Translations under genes and position numbers: made by a program
From: Streptomyces sp. NBC_00820
GTDB taxonomy: Bacteria; Actinomycetota; Actinomycetes; Streptomycetales; Streptomycetaceae
Direction: 5' to 3'
DNA length: 64,000 nucleotides
NCBI RefSeq assembly: GCF_036347055.1
Contig: NZ_CP108882.1
Coordinates: forward strand, 6,808,001-6,872,000
Notes under the pieces: model-generated
The model's database searches: none
What the model was told of the DNA's origin: nothing
Seen by the model: only the letters and a program-made list of their open reading frames with translations
Part shown: positions 41,996-51,735 of the stretch, piece after piece
How the letters are laid out: each line of letters begins with the position of its first letter
How positions within the stretch are numbered: position 1 is the stretch's first letter

Positions 41996-42448
41996 GCTGT
42001 GTCCGGGGCCGGCGCCCAGGTGATCGCCCATGTCTGCAACGACATCGGGGGCTGGGGGAGAGGCTTCGTCCTGGCGCTCTCGCGCCGCTGGCCGGAACCG
42101 GAGGCGGCGTACCGCGCCTGGTACCGCGGCCGGGCGGACAACGACTTCGCTCTGGGCGCGGTCCAGCTGGTCCAGGTCGAGCCGCGCCTGTGGGTGGCCA
42201 ACATGATCGGCCAGCACGGCATCGCACGGGGCGGCAAGAGCGTCCCCGTGCGTTACGAGGCGATCGACACCGCCCTCGGCCGCCTCGCCCCAAAGGCGGC
42301 CGAGCTCGGTGCCCGCGTGCACATGCCCCGCATAGGCTGCGGCCTCGCGGGCGGACGGTGGTCCCACGTCGAGCCGCTCGTCACCGAGCGGCTGGTGAAG
42401 CGGGGGATCGCGGTGACGGTGTACGACGTGGGGGAGAGCGGGGGATGA
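41960..42448 (+). CDS. Macro-domain protein (Appr-1-p/ADP-ribose-binding fold)
   Basis: A 162-residue single macro domain. Family segments are YVRGDATAVSGAGAQVIAHVCNDIGGWGRGFVLALSRRWPEPEAAYRAWY (ligand loop 1, in part) and HMPRIGCGLAGGRW (loop 2). Proteins like this bind ADP-ribose or remove it from nucleic acid or protein; the sequence resembles the antitoxin DarG-type macro branch, but no DarT toxin is adjacent. Start at ATG 41960, sequestered by the inverted repeat. Confidence 0.78.
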   Translation: MSDIRYVRGDATAVSGAGAQVIAHVCNDIGGWGRGFVLALSRRWPEPEAAYRAWYRGRADNDFALGAVQLVQVEPRLWVANMIGQHGIARGGKSVPVRYEAIDTALGRLAPKAAELGARVHMPRIGCGLAGGRWSHVEPLVTERLVKRGIAVTVYDVGESGG

Positions 42449-42506
42449 CCGTTCACCGGGGATGGGCGTTCACCGGAATGACCGTTCGCCGGGACGACCG
42501 TTCACC
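42444..42506. repeat. 17-bp degenerate tandem repeat, about 4 copies
   Basis: Units of about 17 bp with the core ATGACCGTTCACCGGG start at the stop of the macro-domain gene (42444, 42461, 42478, 42494). They lie between convergent genes. Reading the plus strand, three units contain ATG, but no gene follows. Confidence 0.75.
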
Positions 42507-42523
42507 ACCCGCTCTCCGGGACG

Positions 42524-44056
42524 TCAGTGCACGTCGTTCGTCGCCTCGATCTTCTTCCACGACCTCGGCTGGACGACCGCCCCGGCCGCTGCGGCCGTGT
42601 CGCCCGGACCGGCCGCCCTGCCCGCCTTGGCCGGTCCGGTGAGGGTCGCCACGCCCCCGGCCGGAGCCGCCGGCTTCACCGGCTGGAACAGCCAGGTGTC
42701 GAACAGAGCGGCCAGCGGCTTGCCGGAGACCTCCTCGGCGTACTTCTGGAAGTCGGCGACGGAGGCGTTGCCGTAGGCGTGCTCCTTCGGCCAGCCCTTC
42801 AGGACGGCGAAGAACGCGTCGTCGCCGATCTCGTCGCGCAGCGCCTGGATGGCGAGCGCGCCCCGGTCGTAGACGGCGAGGTCGAACTGGGCGTCCGGGC
42901 CCGGGTCGCCGGGCTTGACCGTCCAGAACGCGTCGTCGGCCGGGTGGGAGGCGTACACGTAGTCGGCGAGCTCCCGCGTGGTGCCCTCGCCCTCGTGCTC
43001 GGACCACAGCCACTGCGCGTACCGGGCGAAGCCCTCGTTGATCCAGATGTCCTTCCAGCCCTTGAGCGACACGTCGTCGCCGTACCACTGGTGGGCCAGC
43101 TCGTGGACGACCACGGAGGTGTTGGAGCCGTTCGCGAACTGCTTCGGGCTGTAGTAGACGCGGGTCTGCGTCTCCAGCGCGTAGCCCGTGGTGGTGTTCG
43201 GTACGTACCCGCCGGCCGAGGCGAACGGATACGGCCCGAAGTAGCCGCTCAGCCAGTCCACGATCTCCCCGGTGCGCTCCACACTGGCGCGCGCGGCTCC
43301 GTCGTTGGCGCCGAGGTCGGTGCTGTAGGCGTTGATCACGGGCACACCGCCGTCGGAGGTGCCGGTCGTGATGTCGAACTTCCCGAGGGCGAGCGTGGAC
43401 AGATAGGTCGCCTGGGGCTTGTCCTGCCGCCAGTTGTAGCGCGTCCAGCCCAGCTTCGAGCTGGTCGACTGCAGGGTGCCGTTGGAGATGGCCTGGGTGC
43501 CGTCCGGGACGGCGACGGAGACGTCGTAGGTGGCCTTGTCGCTGGGGTGGTCGTTGCTCGGGAACCACCACCAGGCGGCCTCGGGCTCGTCGGCGGCCAC
43601 CGCGCCGTCGGGGGTGCGGTGCCAGGTGGTGAAACCGTAGGCGCTCTTGGCCGACGGCACCCCGCTGTAGCGGACGACGACGGTGAGGGGCGTCCCCTTG
43701 GCCAGCGGCGTGTGCGGGGTGACGACCAGTTCGTGCTGTCCGGACGCCGCGAAGGACGCCTTGGCCCCGTTGACCCGCACCTCGCTCACGTCCAGCAGGA
43801 AGTCCAGGTCGAAGCTGGAGAGATCCTGCGTGGTCCTCGCCAGGATGGTCGCGGTGCCCTGCAGTTCGTCCGTCCGCGGCTGGTACTGCAGCCGCAGGTC
43901 GTAGTGCGAGACGTCGTAGCCGCCGTTGCCGTAGTACGGGTAGTAGGGGTCGCCGATGCCCGGCGCTCCGGGGGAGTGGCTCGCGGCCGATGCCGGGATC
44001 GCCAGCAGGAGGGAGGCCGCCGCCAGTGCTCCCGGCGCGATGATTCTGCGGTGCAC
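42524..44056 (-). CDS. Secreted M1-family zinc metallopeptidase
   Basis: A 510-residue protein with a signal peptide (LAAASLLLAIPASA). The M1 zinc motif is HELAHQW plus the downstream Glu in INEGFARY, and the N-terminal domain is the aminopeptidase N-like beta-saddle (HYDLRLQYQPRTDELQGTATI). Some residues of the usual GxMEN exopeptidase motif are not evident (GYALETQTRVYY lies there), as in secreted Streptomyces relatives. GTG start at 44056 with GGAG 6 nt upstream. It is divergent from a secreted S15 peptidase. Confidence 0.85.
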   Translation of the reverse strand: MHRRIIAPGALAAASLLLAIPASAASHSPGAPGIGDPYYPYYGNGGYDVSHYDLRLQYQPRTDELQGTATILARTTQDLSSFDLDFLLDVSEVRVNGAKASFAASGQHELVVTPHTPLAKGTPLTVVVRYSGVPSAKSAYGFTTWHRTPDGAVAADEPEAAWWWFPSNDHPSDKATYDVSVAVPDGTQAISNGTLQSTSSKLGWTRYNWRQDKPQATYLSTLALGKFDITTGTSDGGVPVINAYSTDLGANDGAARASVERTGEIVDWLSGYFGPYPFASAGGYVPNTTTGYALETQTRVYYSPKQFANGSNTSVVVHELAHQWYGDDVSLKGWKDIWINEGFARYAQWLWSEHEGEGTTRELADYVYASHPADDAFWTVKPGDPGPDAQFDLAVYDRGALAIQALRDEIGDDAFFAVLKGWPKEHAYGNASVADFQKYAEEVSGKPLAALFDTWLFQPVKPAAPAGGVATLTGPAKAGRAAGPGDTAAAAGAVVQPRSWKKIEATNDVH

Positions 44057-44229
44057 GTCAGCTCCAAGTCGTCGGGACAGGAAGTCTGTTCGGAGCCTAT
44101 TCAGACCCGGTGACCCCTGCCCTGTCCATGGCCCCTCGTGTCACACGATTGCCATCCGGCCGTCACGAGTCCCACCGGTCACCGTGATGCCCCCTTCTGT
44201 GCGGGAGTTGGCCGGAGTACCGTCCGCCC

Positions 44230-46179
44230 ATGCCGAAACGTACGCGCTTCACGCTCTGGAGAACGTTCGTCACCGCGGCCGTCGCAGCCCTGACGGCCGC
44301 CCTCCTCACCCCCGCCGCCGCTCAGGCCGCGCCCCGCGAAAGCCGGCCCGTGTACTCGTACGCGCACGCCGTCCGCGAGTCCGTCTGGGTGGACACCGGC
44401 CTCGACGGGGACGGCGACGGGCGCACCGACCGCGTCGCCGCGGACATCGTCCGCCCGTCCGAACCGGCCCGCCAGGGCCACAAGGTGCCCGTCATCATGG
44501 ACGCCAGCCCGTACTACTCCTGCTGCGGGCGCGGCAACGAGAGCCAGCTCAAGACGTACGACGCGCAGGGCAACGTCGTCCAGATGCCTCTTTTCTATGA
44601 CAATTACTTCGTTCCTCGCGGCTATGCCTTCGTCGGTGTCGACCTGGCCGGCACCGACCGCTCCGACGGCTGCGTCGACGTCGGCGGCCGCTCCGACATC
44701 CAGTCCGCCAAGGCTGTCGTCGACTGGCTGAACGGCCGCGCCAGGGCCTACAGCAGCCGTACCGGCGGCACCCCGGTCAGGGCCGGCTGGAGCAACGGCA
44801 GGACCGGCATGATCGGCAAGAGCTGGGACGCCACGATCGCCAACGGCGTCGCCGCCACCGGCGTCAAGGGTCTGAAGACCATCGTCCCGATCAGCGGCAT
44901 CTCCTCCTGGTACGACTACTACTTCGCCCAGGGCGCCCCGCTGTACGACGGCGGCCCCGACGAACTGGCCGGCTACGTCGAGAGCGACGACGCGACGGCC
45001 CACTGCGCGGCCGTACAGCGGAAGCTCGCCGACGGCAGCCCGCGCAGCGGCGACTGGACCCCGCTGTGGACCGAGCGGGACTACGTGAAGGACGCCGGGA
45101 AGGTCCGCGCCAGCGTCTTCCTCGTGCACGGCATGCAGGACCTCAACGTCCGCACCAAGCACTTCGGTCAGTGGTGGGACGCGCTCGCGAAGCACGGGGT
45201 CGAGCGGAAGATCTGGCTCTCCCAGACCGGGCACGTCGACCCCTTCGACTACCGGCGCGGCGCCTGGGTCGACACCCTGCACCGCTGGTTCGACCACGAA
45301 CTCCTCGGCTACGACAACGGAATCGACCGCGAGCCGATGGCCGACATCGAGCGCCACCCCGACCAGTGGGTCACCTCCACGGCCTGGCCGCCGCACGGCA
45401 CCGCGGCCACCACCCTGCGTCCGGCCCCCGGCACCACGGCCGGTGTCGGCACGCTGGGCCTGCGCACGGCCCACGGCACCGCGTCCTTCACCGACGACCC
45501 CGGACTCGGCGAGACGGACTGGGCCGCCCACCTCACCACGCCCACACCGGAGAAGGCCGGCTTCCTCACCGCCCCGCTCGGCCGCGACCTGCGGCTGTCC
45601 GGCTCCTCCCGGGTGACCGTCACCGCCACCCCCTCCACCGCCTCGGCCCACCTGACCGCCGCCCTGGTGGACCTCGGACCGGACACCATCCGCGACTACG
45701 CCGACGCCGCCGAGGGCATCACCACCCTCACCGACCGCACCTGCTGGGGCGAGAGCACGGCCGGGGACAGCGCCTGCTTCAAGGCCACCCGGGCGAAGAC
45801 CGTCGGTGTCGACTACACGGTGATCAGCCGCGGCTGGGCCGACCTCGGCCACCACGCCTCCCTCGACCGGGGCGAACCGCTCACCCCGGGCCGGGCCTAC
45901 ACGATGACCCTGGACCTGGCGGCCACCGACCACGTCGTCCCCAAGGGCCACCGCCTGGCGCTGATCGTGGCGGGCACGGACAAGGACCTCATCGACCCGC
46001 CGTCCAGCCGGCCCACCCTCACCCTGGACCTGTCACGCACGACCGCCGTCGTTCCGGTCACCGGTGGCGCGGCCGCCTTCGCCCGCGCCACCTCGGGCGG
46101 CGCGCACCCCGCTCCCGCACCGCGGACCTGGAACGGCGTCCGGGCACCGCAGACCGCGCGGCACGTCCCCGCGAGCTGA
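44230..46179 (+). CDS. Secreted Xaa-Pro dipeptidyl-peptidase (S15/CocE-NonD type)
   Basis: A 649-residue protein with a signal peptide (VTAAVAALTAALLTPAAAQAA). The alpha/beta-hydrolase nucleophile is Ser in GMIGKSWDA, the Asp is likely in LVHGMQDLNV and the His in TGHVDPFDY. A C-terminal beta-sandwich (~residues 400-640) fits the S15 family, which removes X-Pro dipeptides or hydrolyses esters. A patch of T-ended codons stands out at 44587-44628. It is divergent from the M1 peptidase and followed by two strong hairpins. Confidence 0.85.
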   Translation: MPKRTRFTLWRTFVTAAVAALTAALLTPAAAQAAPRESRPVYSYAHAVRESVWVDTGLDGDGDGRTDRVAADIVRPSEPARQGHKVPVIMDASPYYSCCGRGNESQLKTYDAQGNVVQMPLFYDNYFVPRGYAFVGVDLAGTDRSDGCVDVGGRSDIQSAKAVVDWLNGRARAYSSRTGGTPVRAGWSNGRTGMIGKSWDATIANGVAATGVKGLKTIVPISGISSWYDYYFAQGAPLYDGGPDELAGYVESDDATAHCAAVQRKLADGSPRSGDWTPLWTERDYVKDAGKVRASVFLVHGMQDLNVRTKHFGQWWDALAKHGVERKIWLSQTGHVDPFDYRRGAWVDTLHRWFDHELLGYDNGIDREPMADIERHPDQWVTSTAWPPHGTAATTLRPAPGTTAGVGTLGLRTAHGTASFTDDPGLGETDWAAHLTTPTPEKAGFLTAPLGRDLRLSGSSRVTVTATPSTASAHLTAALVDLGPDTIRDYADAAEGITTLTDRTCWGESTAGDSACFKATRAKTVGVDYTVISRGWADLGHHASLDRGEPLTPGRAYTMTLDLAATDHVVPKGHRLALIVAGTDKDLIDPPSSRPTLTLDLSRTTAVVPVTGGAAAFARATSGGAHPAPAPRTWNGVRAPQTARHVPAS

Positions 46180-46198
46180 CGGCTCTCCGGCACCCCTG

Positions 46199-46264
46199 CC
46201 GGTGCCGGGCGGTGGCGGGCGCCCAGCCCTCCGGGGCCGCGCGCCCGCCACCGCCCGGCACCGG
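46199..46264. terminator. 24-bp perfect hairpin after the S15 gene
   Basis: 46199-46222 pairs with 46241-46264 without mismatch, with an 18-nt loop, 20 bp beyond the stop at 46179. One of the longest perfect stems in the window. Confidence 0.8.
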
Positions 46265-46271
46265 TGCCTGA

Positions 46272-46320
46272 CGCCCGCCACGCCCGGCGCCGGTACGCCT
46301 CGCGCCGGGCGTGGCGGGCG
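46272..46320. terminator. Second back-to-back hairpin
   Basis: 46272-46290 pairs perfectly with 46302-46320 (19 bp, 11-nt loop), only 8 bp after the first hairpin. The two share GGCGGGC-type arms and could also form alternative cross-pairings. Together they insulate the downstream gene. Confidence 0.75.
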
Positions 46321-46377
46321 CTGACGGAATATGTCATGCCGTGCTCACATCCGTCCCGGCGTGGGGATACTCACAGC

Positions 46378-47505
46378 ATGTGCGCCGCATACGCGACCTT
46401 CGGCCTGGCCCCGGCGATCCGCGCAGGCGGTGTCCTCGCCGACGGCGGCCACCGGGTCCACCGCGACTTCGTGGACTTCATCGTCGACGGACGCCCGCTG
46501 CTCCTGCTGCTCTCCGACCTCGACGCGGTCTCCCCGCTCGCCTCCGACGTCCCGCCCGCCGTCTTCACCGCACAGGTGAGCGCCCTGCTGCTGGAGACCG
46601 CACCGCCGCTCCCGGACGGCCGGTTCGTGATCTACGGCTGCCCCGAGTGCGAGGACCTGGCCTGCGGCGCGGTCACCGCCGTCATCGAGCGCGACGGCGA
46701 CGACGTCGTCTGGCGGGATTTCGCCTGGCAGACCGGCGAGCACGCGGACCTGGAACGTGACGGCTACCACGGCACGGGCCCGTTCCGCTTCCGCGGCCCC
46801 GAGTACCGCACCGCGCTCAGGGCCCTGAGCGGCACGGAGCTGATCGACACGGAGCGGAACGACACGGCACTGAGCGGTACGGAGCTGATCGGCACGGCAC
46901 GGATCGGTACCGCCCCGCTCGACGAGGCCGATGGCCGGGCCGGGGCGCGCCGCCGGGTGCTGCTGATCGGTGCCCGGACCGCTGTTCTCGCCCGGCCGGC
47001 CGCCGCGCTGCGCGCCATCGGCATCGGCGCGGAGATCACCCCGGACGTCGTCGACGTCGCCGCGGAGGAACTGCGCGGCTACGGCGCCGTCGTGTTCGCG
47101 CGAGCGGTCGGCGAGCCGGAACGGGCCGCCGTACGCGAGGCGTTCGAGCGCGCCGGGGCGGACGTCGCCTATGTCGACGAGCGGGTCCCGGCCGTGCCGC
47201 TGCTCGTCGCCCAGGTGGAGCAGGCCCTGGACCGCGGTCCGCTCCGCCACCGGCGGCTCACCGGGCTGGCCGTCGCCGACGGTGCCGCGCACCTGGAGGT
47301 GGCCTTCCCCTGCCGGGTCCGTGTCACCGCGTACCGCCTCGGACGGTTCCACCGCACCCACGTCCAGGAGGCCTTCGACGGCGTCCTGGAGGCCGGCCGG
47401 CACCGCGTCGCGCTGGACCCGGGGGCGGTACGGGGCGAGTCGGCCGTGGTGGCCAGGGCGTCCGGGAGCGTGCTGGTGGAGCGGGTGGAGGGGGTGGCCG
47501 GGTGA
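46378..47505 (+). CDS. Unrecognised protein (oxidoreductase-like in related annotations)
   Basis: A 375-residue protein that I cannot place in a characterised family. It begins MCAAYATFGLAPAI and has a leucine run (LLLLLSDLDAV), a YGCPECEDLACG cysteine cluster with three Cys in the N-terminal half, and a second domain VLLIGARTAVLARPAAALRAIGIGAE that resembles a nucleotide-binding or response-type fold. Between them is a repeat-rich linker (SGTELIDTE / SGTELIGTA). The Cys cluster may bind metal. Confidence 0.5.
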   Translation: MCAAYATFGLAPAIRAGGVLADGGHRVHRDFVDFIVDGRPLLLLLSDLDAVSPLASDVPPAVFTAQVSALLLETAPPLPDGRFVIYGCPECEDLACGAVTAVIERDGDDVVWRDFAWQTGEHADLERDGYHGTGPFRFRGPEYRTALRALSGTELIDTERNDTALSGTELIGTARIGTAPLDEADGRAGARRRVLLIGARTAVLARPAAALRAIGIGAEITPDVVDVAAEELRGYGAVVFARAVGEPERAAVREAFERAGADVAYVDERVPAVPLLVAQVEQALDRGPLRHRRLTGLAVADGAAHLEVAFPCRVRVTAYRLGRFHRTHVQEAFDGVLEAGRHRVALDPGAVRGESAVVARASGSVLVERVEGVAG

Positions 47506-47567
47506 GGCTCCGGCCGGCCGCCGTGTGCTGAGCGCGGGTCCCGTGGAGCATTAGGATCGGCCTTCTG

Positions 47568-49208
47568 ATGACTGCCACCCTCGTCGCCAAGAACCTCGCC
47601 GCCGGCCACGGCGACCGCTCCCTGTTCTCCGGACTCGACCTCGTCGTCGCGCCCGGCGACGTGATCGGTCTCGTCGGTGCCAACGGTGCGGGCAAGTCCA
47701 CACTGCTGCGCCTGCTGGCCGGGCTGAGCGCGCCCGAGGAGGGCGAACTGCGGCTCTCCCCGCCGACCGCGACCGTCGGCCATCTGCCGCAGGAGCCGGA
47801 GCGCAGGCCGGGCGAGACCGTCCGGGAGTTCCTGGCCCGCCGCACCGGCGTCGCCGAGGCGCAGCGCGTGATGGACGAGGCCACGCAGGCCCTGGTCGAC
47901 GGCGCGCCCGGCGCCGACGACGCCTACTCCACCAGCCTGGAGCGCTGGCTGGACCTGGGCGGCGCCGACCTGGAGGAGCGCGCCGAGGAGGTCGCCGACT
48001 CCCTCGGCCTGGCCGTGGACCTGGACCAGCCGATGACCTCCCTCTCGGGCGGTCAGGCGGCCCGCGCCGGCCTCGCCTCCCTCCTGCTCTCCCGCTACGA
48101 CGTCTTCCTCCTGGACGAGCCCACCAACGACCTGGACCTCGACGGCCTGGAGCGCCTGGAGCGCTTCGTCGCCGGACTGCGCGCCGGCACGGTGGTCGTC
48201 AGCCACGACCGCGAGTTCCTGACCCGCACGGTCACCAAGGTCCTCGAACTCGACCTGGCCCAGGGGCAGATCAACCTCTACGGCGGCGGTTACGCGGCCT
48301 ACCTGGAGGAGCGGGAGACCGCCCGCCGGCACGCCCGCGAGGACTTCGAGGAGTACGAGGGGAAGAAGAGCGCCCTGGAGGACCGCGGCCGGATGCAGCG
48401 GTCCTGGATGGACAAGGGCGTGAAGAACGCCCGGCGCAAGGCCGGCAACGACAACGACAAGATCGGCCGCAAGTTCCGCAGCGAGGCCAGCGAGAAGCAG
48501 GCCGCCAAGGCCCGCCAGACCCAGCGCATGATCGAGCGCCTGGACGTGGTCGATGAGCCGCGCAAGGAGTGGGACCTGCGCATGGAGATCGCGGCCGGCC
48601 CGCGCTCGGGTGCCGTGGTCGCGACCCTCAGGGACGCCGAGGTCCGGCGCGGCGACTTCGCCTTCGGGCCGGTGTCCCTCCAGATCGACTGGGCGGACCG
48701 GGTCGCGGTCACCGGAGCCAACGGCGCCGGCAAGTCCACCCTGCTCGGTGCCCTGCTGGGCCGCGTCCCGCTCGACTCCGGGCACGCCTCGCTCGGCTCG
48801 GGGGTGCTGGTCGGCGAGGTCGACCAGGCCCGCAAGCTGTTCCACGGCCCCGAGGCCCTGCTCGACGCCTTCTGCGCTGCCGTGCCCGACACCGAGCCCG
48901 TCGAGGTGCGCACCCTGCTCGCCAAGTTCGGCCTGAAGTCCGAGCACGTCCTGCGCCCGGCCGCGACCCTCTCCCCGGGCGAACGCACCCGCGCCGCCCT
49001 GGCACTGCTCCAGGGCCGGGGGGTCAACCTCCTCGTCCTCGACGAGCCGACGAACCACCTCGACCTGCCCGCCATCGAACAGCTGGAATCGGCCCTCGAC
49101 GCCTACGAGGGCACCCTCCTCCTGGTCACCCACGACCGCCGCATGCTGGACGCGGTCCACGTGAACCGCCGCCTGGAGGTGGCGGACGGCAAGGTGACCG
49201 AGCGCTAG
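47568..49208 (+). CDS. ABC-F family ATPase (Uup/EttA-like)
   Basis: A 546-residue protein with two cassettes: Walker A GANGAGKS twice, signatures SLSGGQ and TLSPGER, and LLDEPTND/LVLDEPTNHLD Walker B segments. It has no membrane helices and has the charged linker (residues ~250-320, EDFEEYEGKKSALEDRGRMQRSWMDKGVKNAR) of ribosome-acting ABC-F proteins. It shares the fold with the protein at 24697-26346 but differs in linker sequence and lacks a long leader. It may be housekeeping rather than antibiotic-responsive. ATG start at 47568. Confidence 0.85.
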   Translation: MTATLVAKNLAAGHGDRSLFSGLDLVVAPGDVIGLVGANGAGKSTLLRLLAGLSAPEEGELRLSPPTATVGHLPQEPERRPGETVREFLARRTGVAEAQRVMDEATQALVDGAPGADDAYSTSLERWLDLGGADLEERAEEVADSLGLAVDLDQPMTSLSGGQAARAGLASLLLSRYDVFLLDEPTNDLDLDGLERLERFVAGLRAGTVVVSHDREFLTRTVTKVLELDLAQGQINLYGGGYAAYLEERETARRHAREDFEEYEGKKSALEDRGRMQRSWMDKGVKNARRKAGNDNDKIGRKFRSEASEKQAAKARQTQRMIERLDVVDEPRKEWDLRMEIAAGPRSGAVVATLRDAEVRRGDFAFGPVSLQIDWADRVAVTGANGAGKSTLLGALLGRVPLDSGHASLGSGVLVGEVDQARKLFHGPEALLDAFCAAVPDTEPVEVRTLLAKFGLKSEHVLRPAATLSPGERTRAALALLQGRGVNLLVLDEPTNHLDLPAIEQLESALDAYEGTLLLVTHDRRMLDAVHVNRRLEVADGKVTER

Positions 49209-49233
49209 AACGTCTCCGCGAAGCGGCCTGGCC

Positions 49234-49272
49234 GGGGCGGGGGCGTGCGGAATGTGCCGCGCGCCCCGCCCC
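49234..49272. terminator. Terminator between the convergent ABC-F and tex genes
   Basis: 49234-49250 pairs with 49257-49272 with one bulge and one G-U pair (about 16 bp), placed 25 bp after the ABC-F stop and 6 bp before the tex stop. Confidence 0.65.
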
Positions 49273-49278
49273 ACCGGC

Positions 49279-51735
49279 TCAGCGCTTGCCGTCCTTCGGG
49301 TTCAGCAGCCCCGCCCGGCGCAGCGCGTCCGCCATCGCGCTGTTGGCCGGTGCCGGAGCCTGACGACCGCCCCGGTCACCGCCGCGCCCCTGCCGCTGGG
49401 CCTGGCCACCCTGGCCGCCCTGCCGCTGGCCCTGGCCCTGACCGCTCTGTCGCTGGCCCTGACCCTGCCGCTGCTGCGGCGGCCGGGAGCCGCCGCCGCG
49501 CTGCTGGCGGCCGCCCTGGCCCTGGCCCTGCGGCGCGGCCTCGTCGTCCAGCCGCAGCGTCAGCGCGATCCGCTTGCGCGGAATGTCCACGTCCAGGACC
49601 TTCACCTTGACGATGTCACCGGACTTCACGACATCCCGCGGGTCCTTGACGAACGTCTTGGACATCGCCGAGACGTGCACCAGCCCGTCCTGGTGGACGC
49701 CGATGTCCACGAACGCCCCGAAGGCCGCCACATTGGTGACCACGCCCTCCAGGACCATCCCGGAGGACAGGTCGGAGATCTTCTCCACACCCTCCATGAA
49801 GGTCGCCGTCTTGAACGCCGGACGAGGGTCGCGGCCCGGCTTCTCCAGCTCCTTCAGGATGTCCGTCACGGTCGGCAGGCCGAAGGTGTCGTCCACGAAG
49901 TCGGCCGGCCTGAGCGAGCGCAGCGCGGCCGTGTTGCCGACGAGGGAGGCGACCTGCTCACCGGTCGCCTTCACCATGCGCCGCACGACGGGATACGCCT
50001 CCGGGTGCACGCTGGACGAGTCCAGCGGATCGTCACCCCCGCGGATCCGCAGGAAGCCCGCGCACTGCTCGTACGCCTTCGGGCCCAGCCGGGCCACCTT
50101 CTTCAGCGCCGGGCGCGACAGGAACGGGCCGTTGGCGTCACGGTGCGCCACGATGTTCTCCGCGAGCGAGGCGGAGATGCCGGACACCCGCGAAAGCAGC
50201 GGTACGGAAGCCGTGTTGACGTCCACGCCGACGCCGTTCACACAGTCCTCGACCACCGCGTCCAGCGAGCGGGACAGCTTCACCTCGGCCAGGTCGTGCT
50301 GGTACTGGCCGACACCGATCGACTTCGGGTCGATCTTCACCAGCTCGGCCAGCGGGTCCTGGAGCCGGCGCGCGATGGAGACCGCGCCGCGCAACGAGAC
50401 GTCCATGTCGGGCAGTTCCTGCGAGGCGTAGCTCGACGCCGAGTACACCGACGCGCCCGCCTCGGAGACCATCACCTTGGTGAGGTTCAACTCCGGGTGC
50501 TTGGCGATGAGTTCGGTGGCGAGCTTGTCGGTCTCGCGGGACGCCGTGCCGTTGCCGATCGCGACCAGCTCGACCGCGTGCTCCTTCGCCAGCCGCGCCA
50601 GCTTGGCGATCGCCTCGTCCCACCTGTTGGCCGGGACGTGCGGGTGGATCACGTCCGTGGCGACGGCCTTGCCGGTGGCGTCGACCACGGCGACCTTCAC
50701 ACCCGTACGGAAGCCGGGGTCCAGGCCCAGCGTCGCGCGCGTGCCGGCCGGCGCGGCCAGCAGCAGGTCGCGCAGGTTGGTGGCGAACACGTTCACCGCC
50801 TCGTCCTCGGCCGCCGTGCGCAGCCTGAGGCGCAGGTCGATGCCGAGGTGCACCAGGACGCGGGTGCGCCAGGCCCAGCGGACCGTGTCCGTCAGCCACT
50901 TGTCGCCGGTCCGGCCCTGGGGGGCGATGCCGAACCGCCCGGCGATGATGCCCTCGTACGACGACGGCCCCGACGGGGTCTCGGTCTGCTCCTCCGGCTC
51001 CAGGACGAGGTCCAGCACCTCCTCCTTCTCGCCGCGCAGCATCGCCAGGATCCGGTGCGAGGGCAGCTCGGTGAACGGCTCGGCGAAGTCGAAGTAGTCG
51101 GCGAACTTGGCGCCCGCCTCCTCCTTGCCCTCGCGCACCTTCGCGGCCAGCCGCCCGCGCACCCACATGCGCTCGCGCAGCTCGCCGATCAGGTCGGCGT
51201 CCTCCGAGAACCGCTCGGTCAGGATCGCCCGCGCGCCCTCCAGCGCGGCCTGCGCGTCGGCGACACCCTTGTCCGCGTCCACGAACGCGGCCGCCGCGGC
51301 CTGCGGGTCGACCGTCGGGTCGCTCAGCAGCCCCTCGGCCAGCGGTTCGAGACCGGCCTCGCGTGCGATCTGCGCCTTGGTGCGCCGCTTCGGCTTGTAC
51401 GGCAGGTAGATGTCCTCAAGCCGCGCCTTGGTCTCGGCGCCGCGGATACGCGCCTGAAGCTCCTCGGTCAGCTTGCCCTGCTCGCGCACCGACTCCAGGA
51501 TCGCGGCCCGACGGTCCTCCAGTTCCCGCAGGTAGCGCAGCCGTTCCTCGAGCGTGCGCAGCTGCGCGTCGTCGAGCATCTCGGTCGCTTCCTTGCGGTA
51601 GCGGGCGATGAAGGGAACCGTCGAGCCGCCGTCGAGCAGCTCCACCGCGGCCTTCACCTGCCGCTCCCGTACGCCGAGTTCCTCGGCGATCCTGCCTTCG
51701 ATGGACCCTACTTCGATGGACTCGGGTGTCGTCAC
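49279..51735 (-). CDS. tex: RNA-binding transcription-accessory protein Tex
   Basis: An 818-residue protein with the Tex order: N-terminal helical region, YqgF-like domain ([18 protein letters not shown]), helix-hairpin-helix domain ([33 protein letters not shown]) and a C-terminal S1 domain ([33 protein letters not shown], in segments). Tex binds nucleic acid and supports transcription. The last ~70 residues are a Gln/Gly/Arg-rich tail (GQGQRQ-type repeats) absent from most homologues, which probably adds RNA binding. GTG start at 51735. Confidence 0.93.
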   Translation of the reverse strand: MTTPESIEVGSIEGRIAEELGVRERQVKAAVELLDGGSTVPFIARYRKEATEMLDDAQLRTLEERLRYLRELEDRRAAILESVREQGKLTEELQARIRGAETKARLEDIYLPYKPKRRTKAQIAREAGLEPLAEGLLSDPTVDPQAAAAAFVDADKGVADAQAALEGARAILTERFSEDADLIGELRERMWVRGRLAAKVREGKEEAGAKFADYFDFAEPFTELPSHRILAMLRGEKEEVLDLVLEPEEQTETPSGPSSYEGIIAGRFGIAPQGRTGDKWLTDTVRWAWRTRVLVHLGIDLRLRLRTAAEDEAVNVFATNLRDLLLAAPAGTRATLGLDPGFRTGVKVAVVDATGKAVATDVIHPHVPANRWDEAIAKLARLAKEHAVELVAIGNGTASRETDKLATELIAKHPELNLTKVMVSEAGASVYSASSYASQELPDMDVSLRGAVSIARRLQDPLAELVKIDPKSIGVGQYQHDLAEVKLSRSLDAVVEDCVNGVGVDVNTASVPLLSRVSGISASLAENIVAHRDANGPFLSRPALKKVARLGPKAYEQCAGFLRIRGGDDPLDSSSVHPEAYPVVRRMVKATGEQVASLVGNTAALRSLRPADFVDDTFGLPTVTDILKELEKPGRDPRPAFKTATFMEGVEKISDLSSGMVLEGVVTNVAAFGAFVDIGVHQDGLVHVSAMSKTFVKDPRDVVKSGDIVKVKVLDVDIPRKRIALTLRLDDEAAPQGQGQGGRQQRGGGSRPPQQRQGQGQRQSGQGQGQRQGGQGGQAQRQGRGGDRGGRQAPAPANSAMADALRRAGLLNPKDGKR

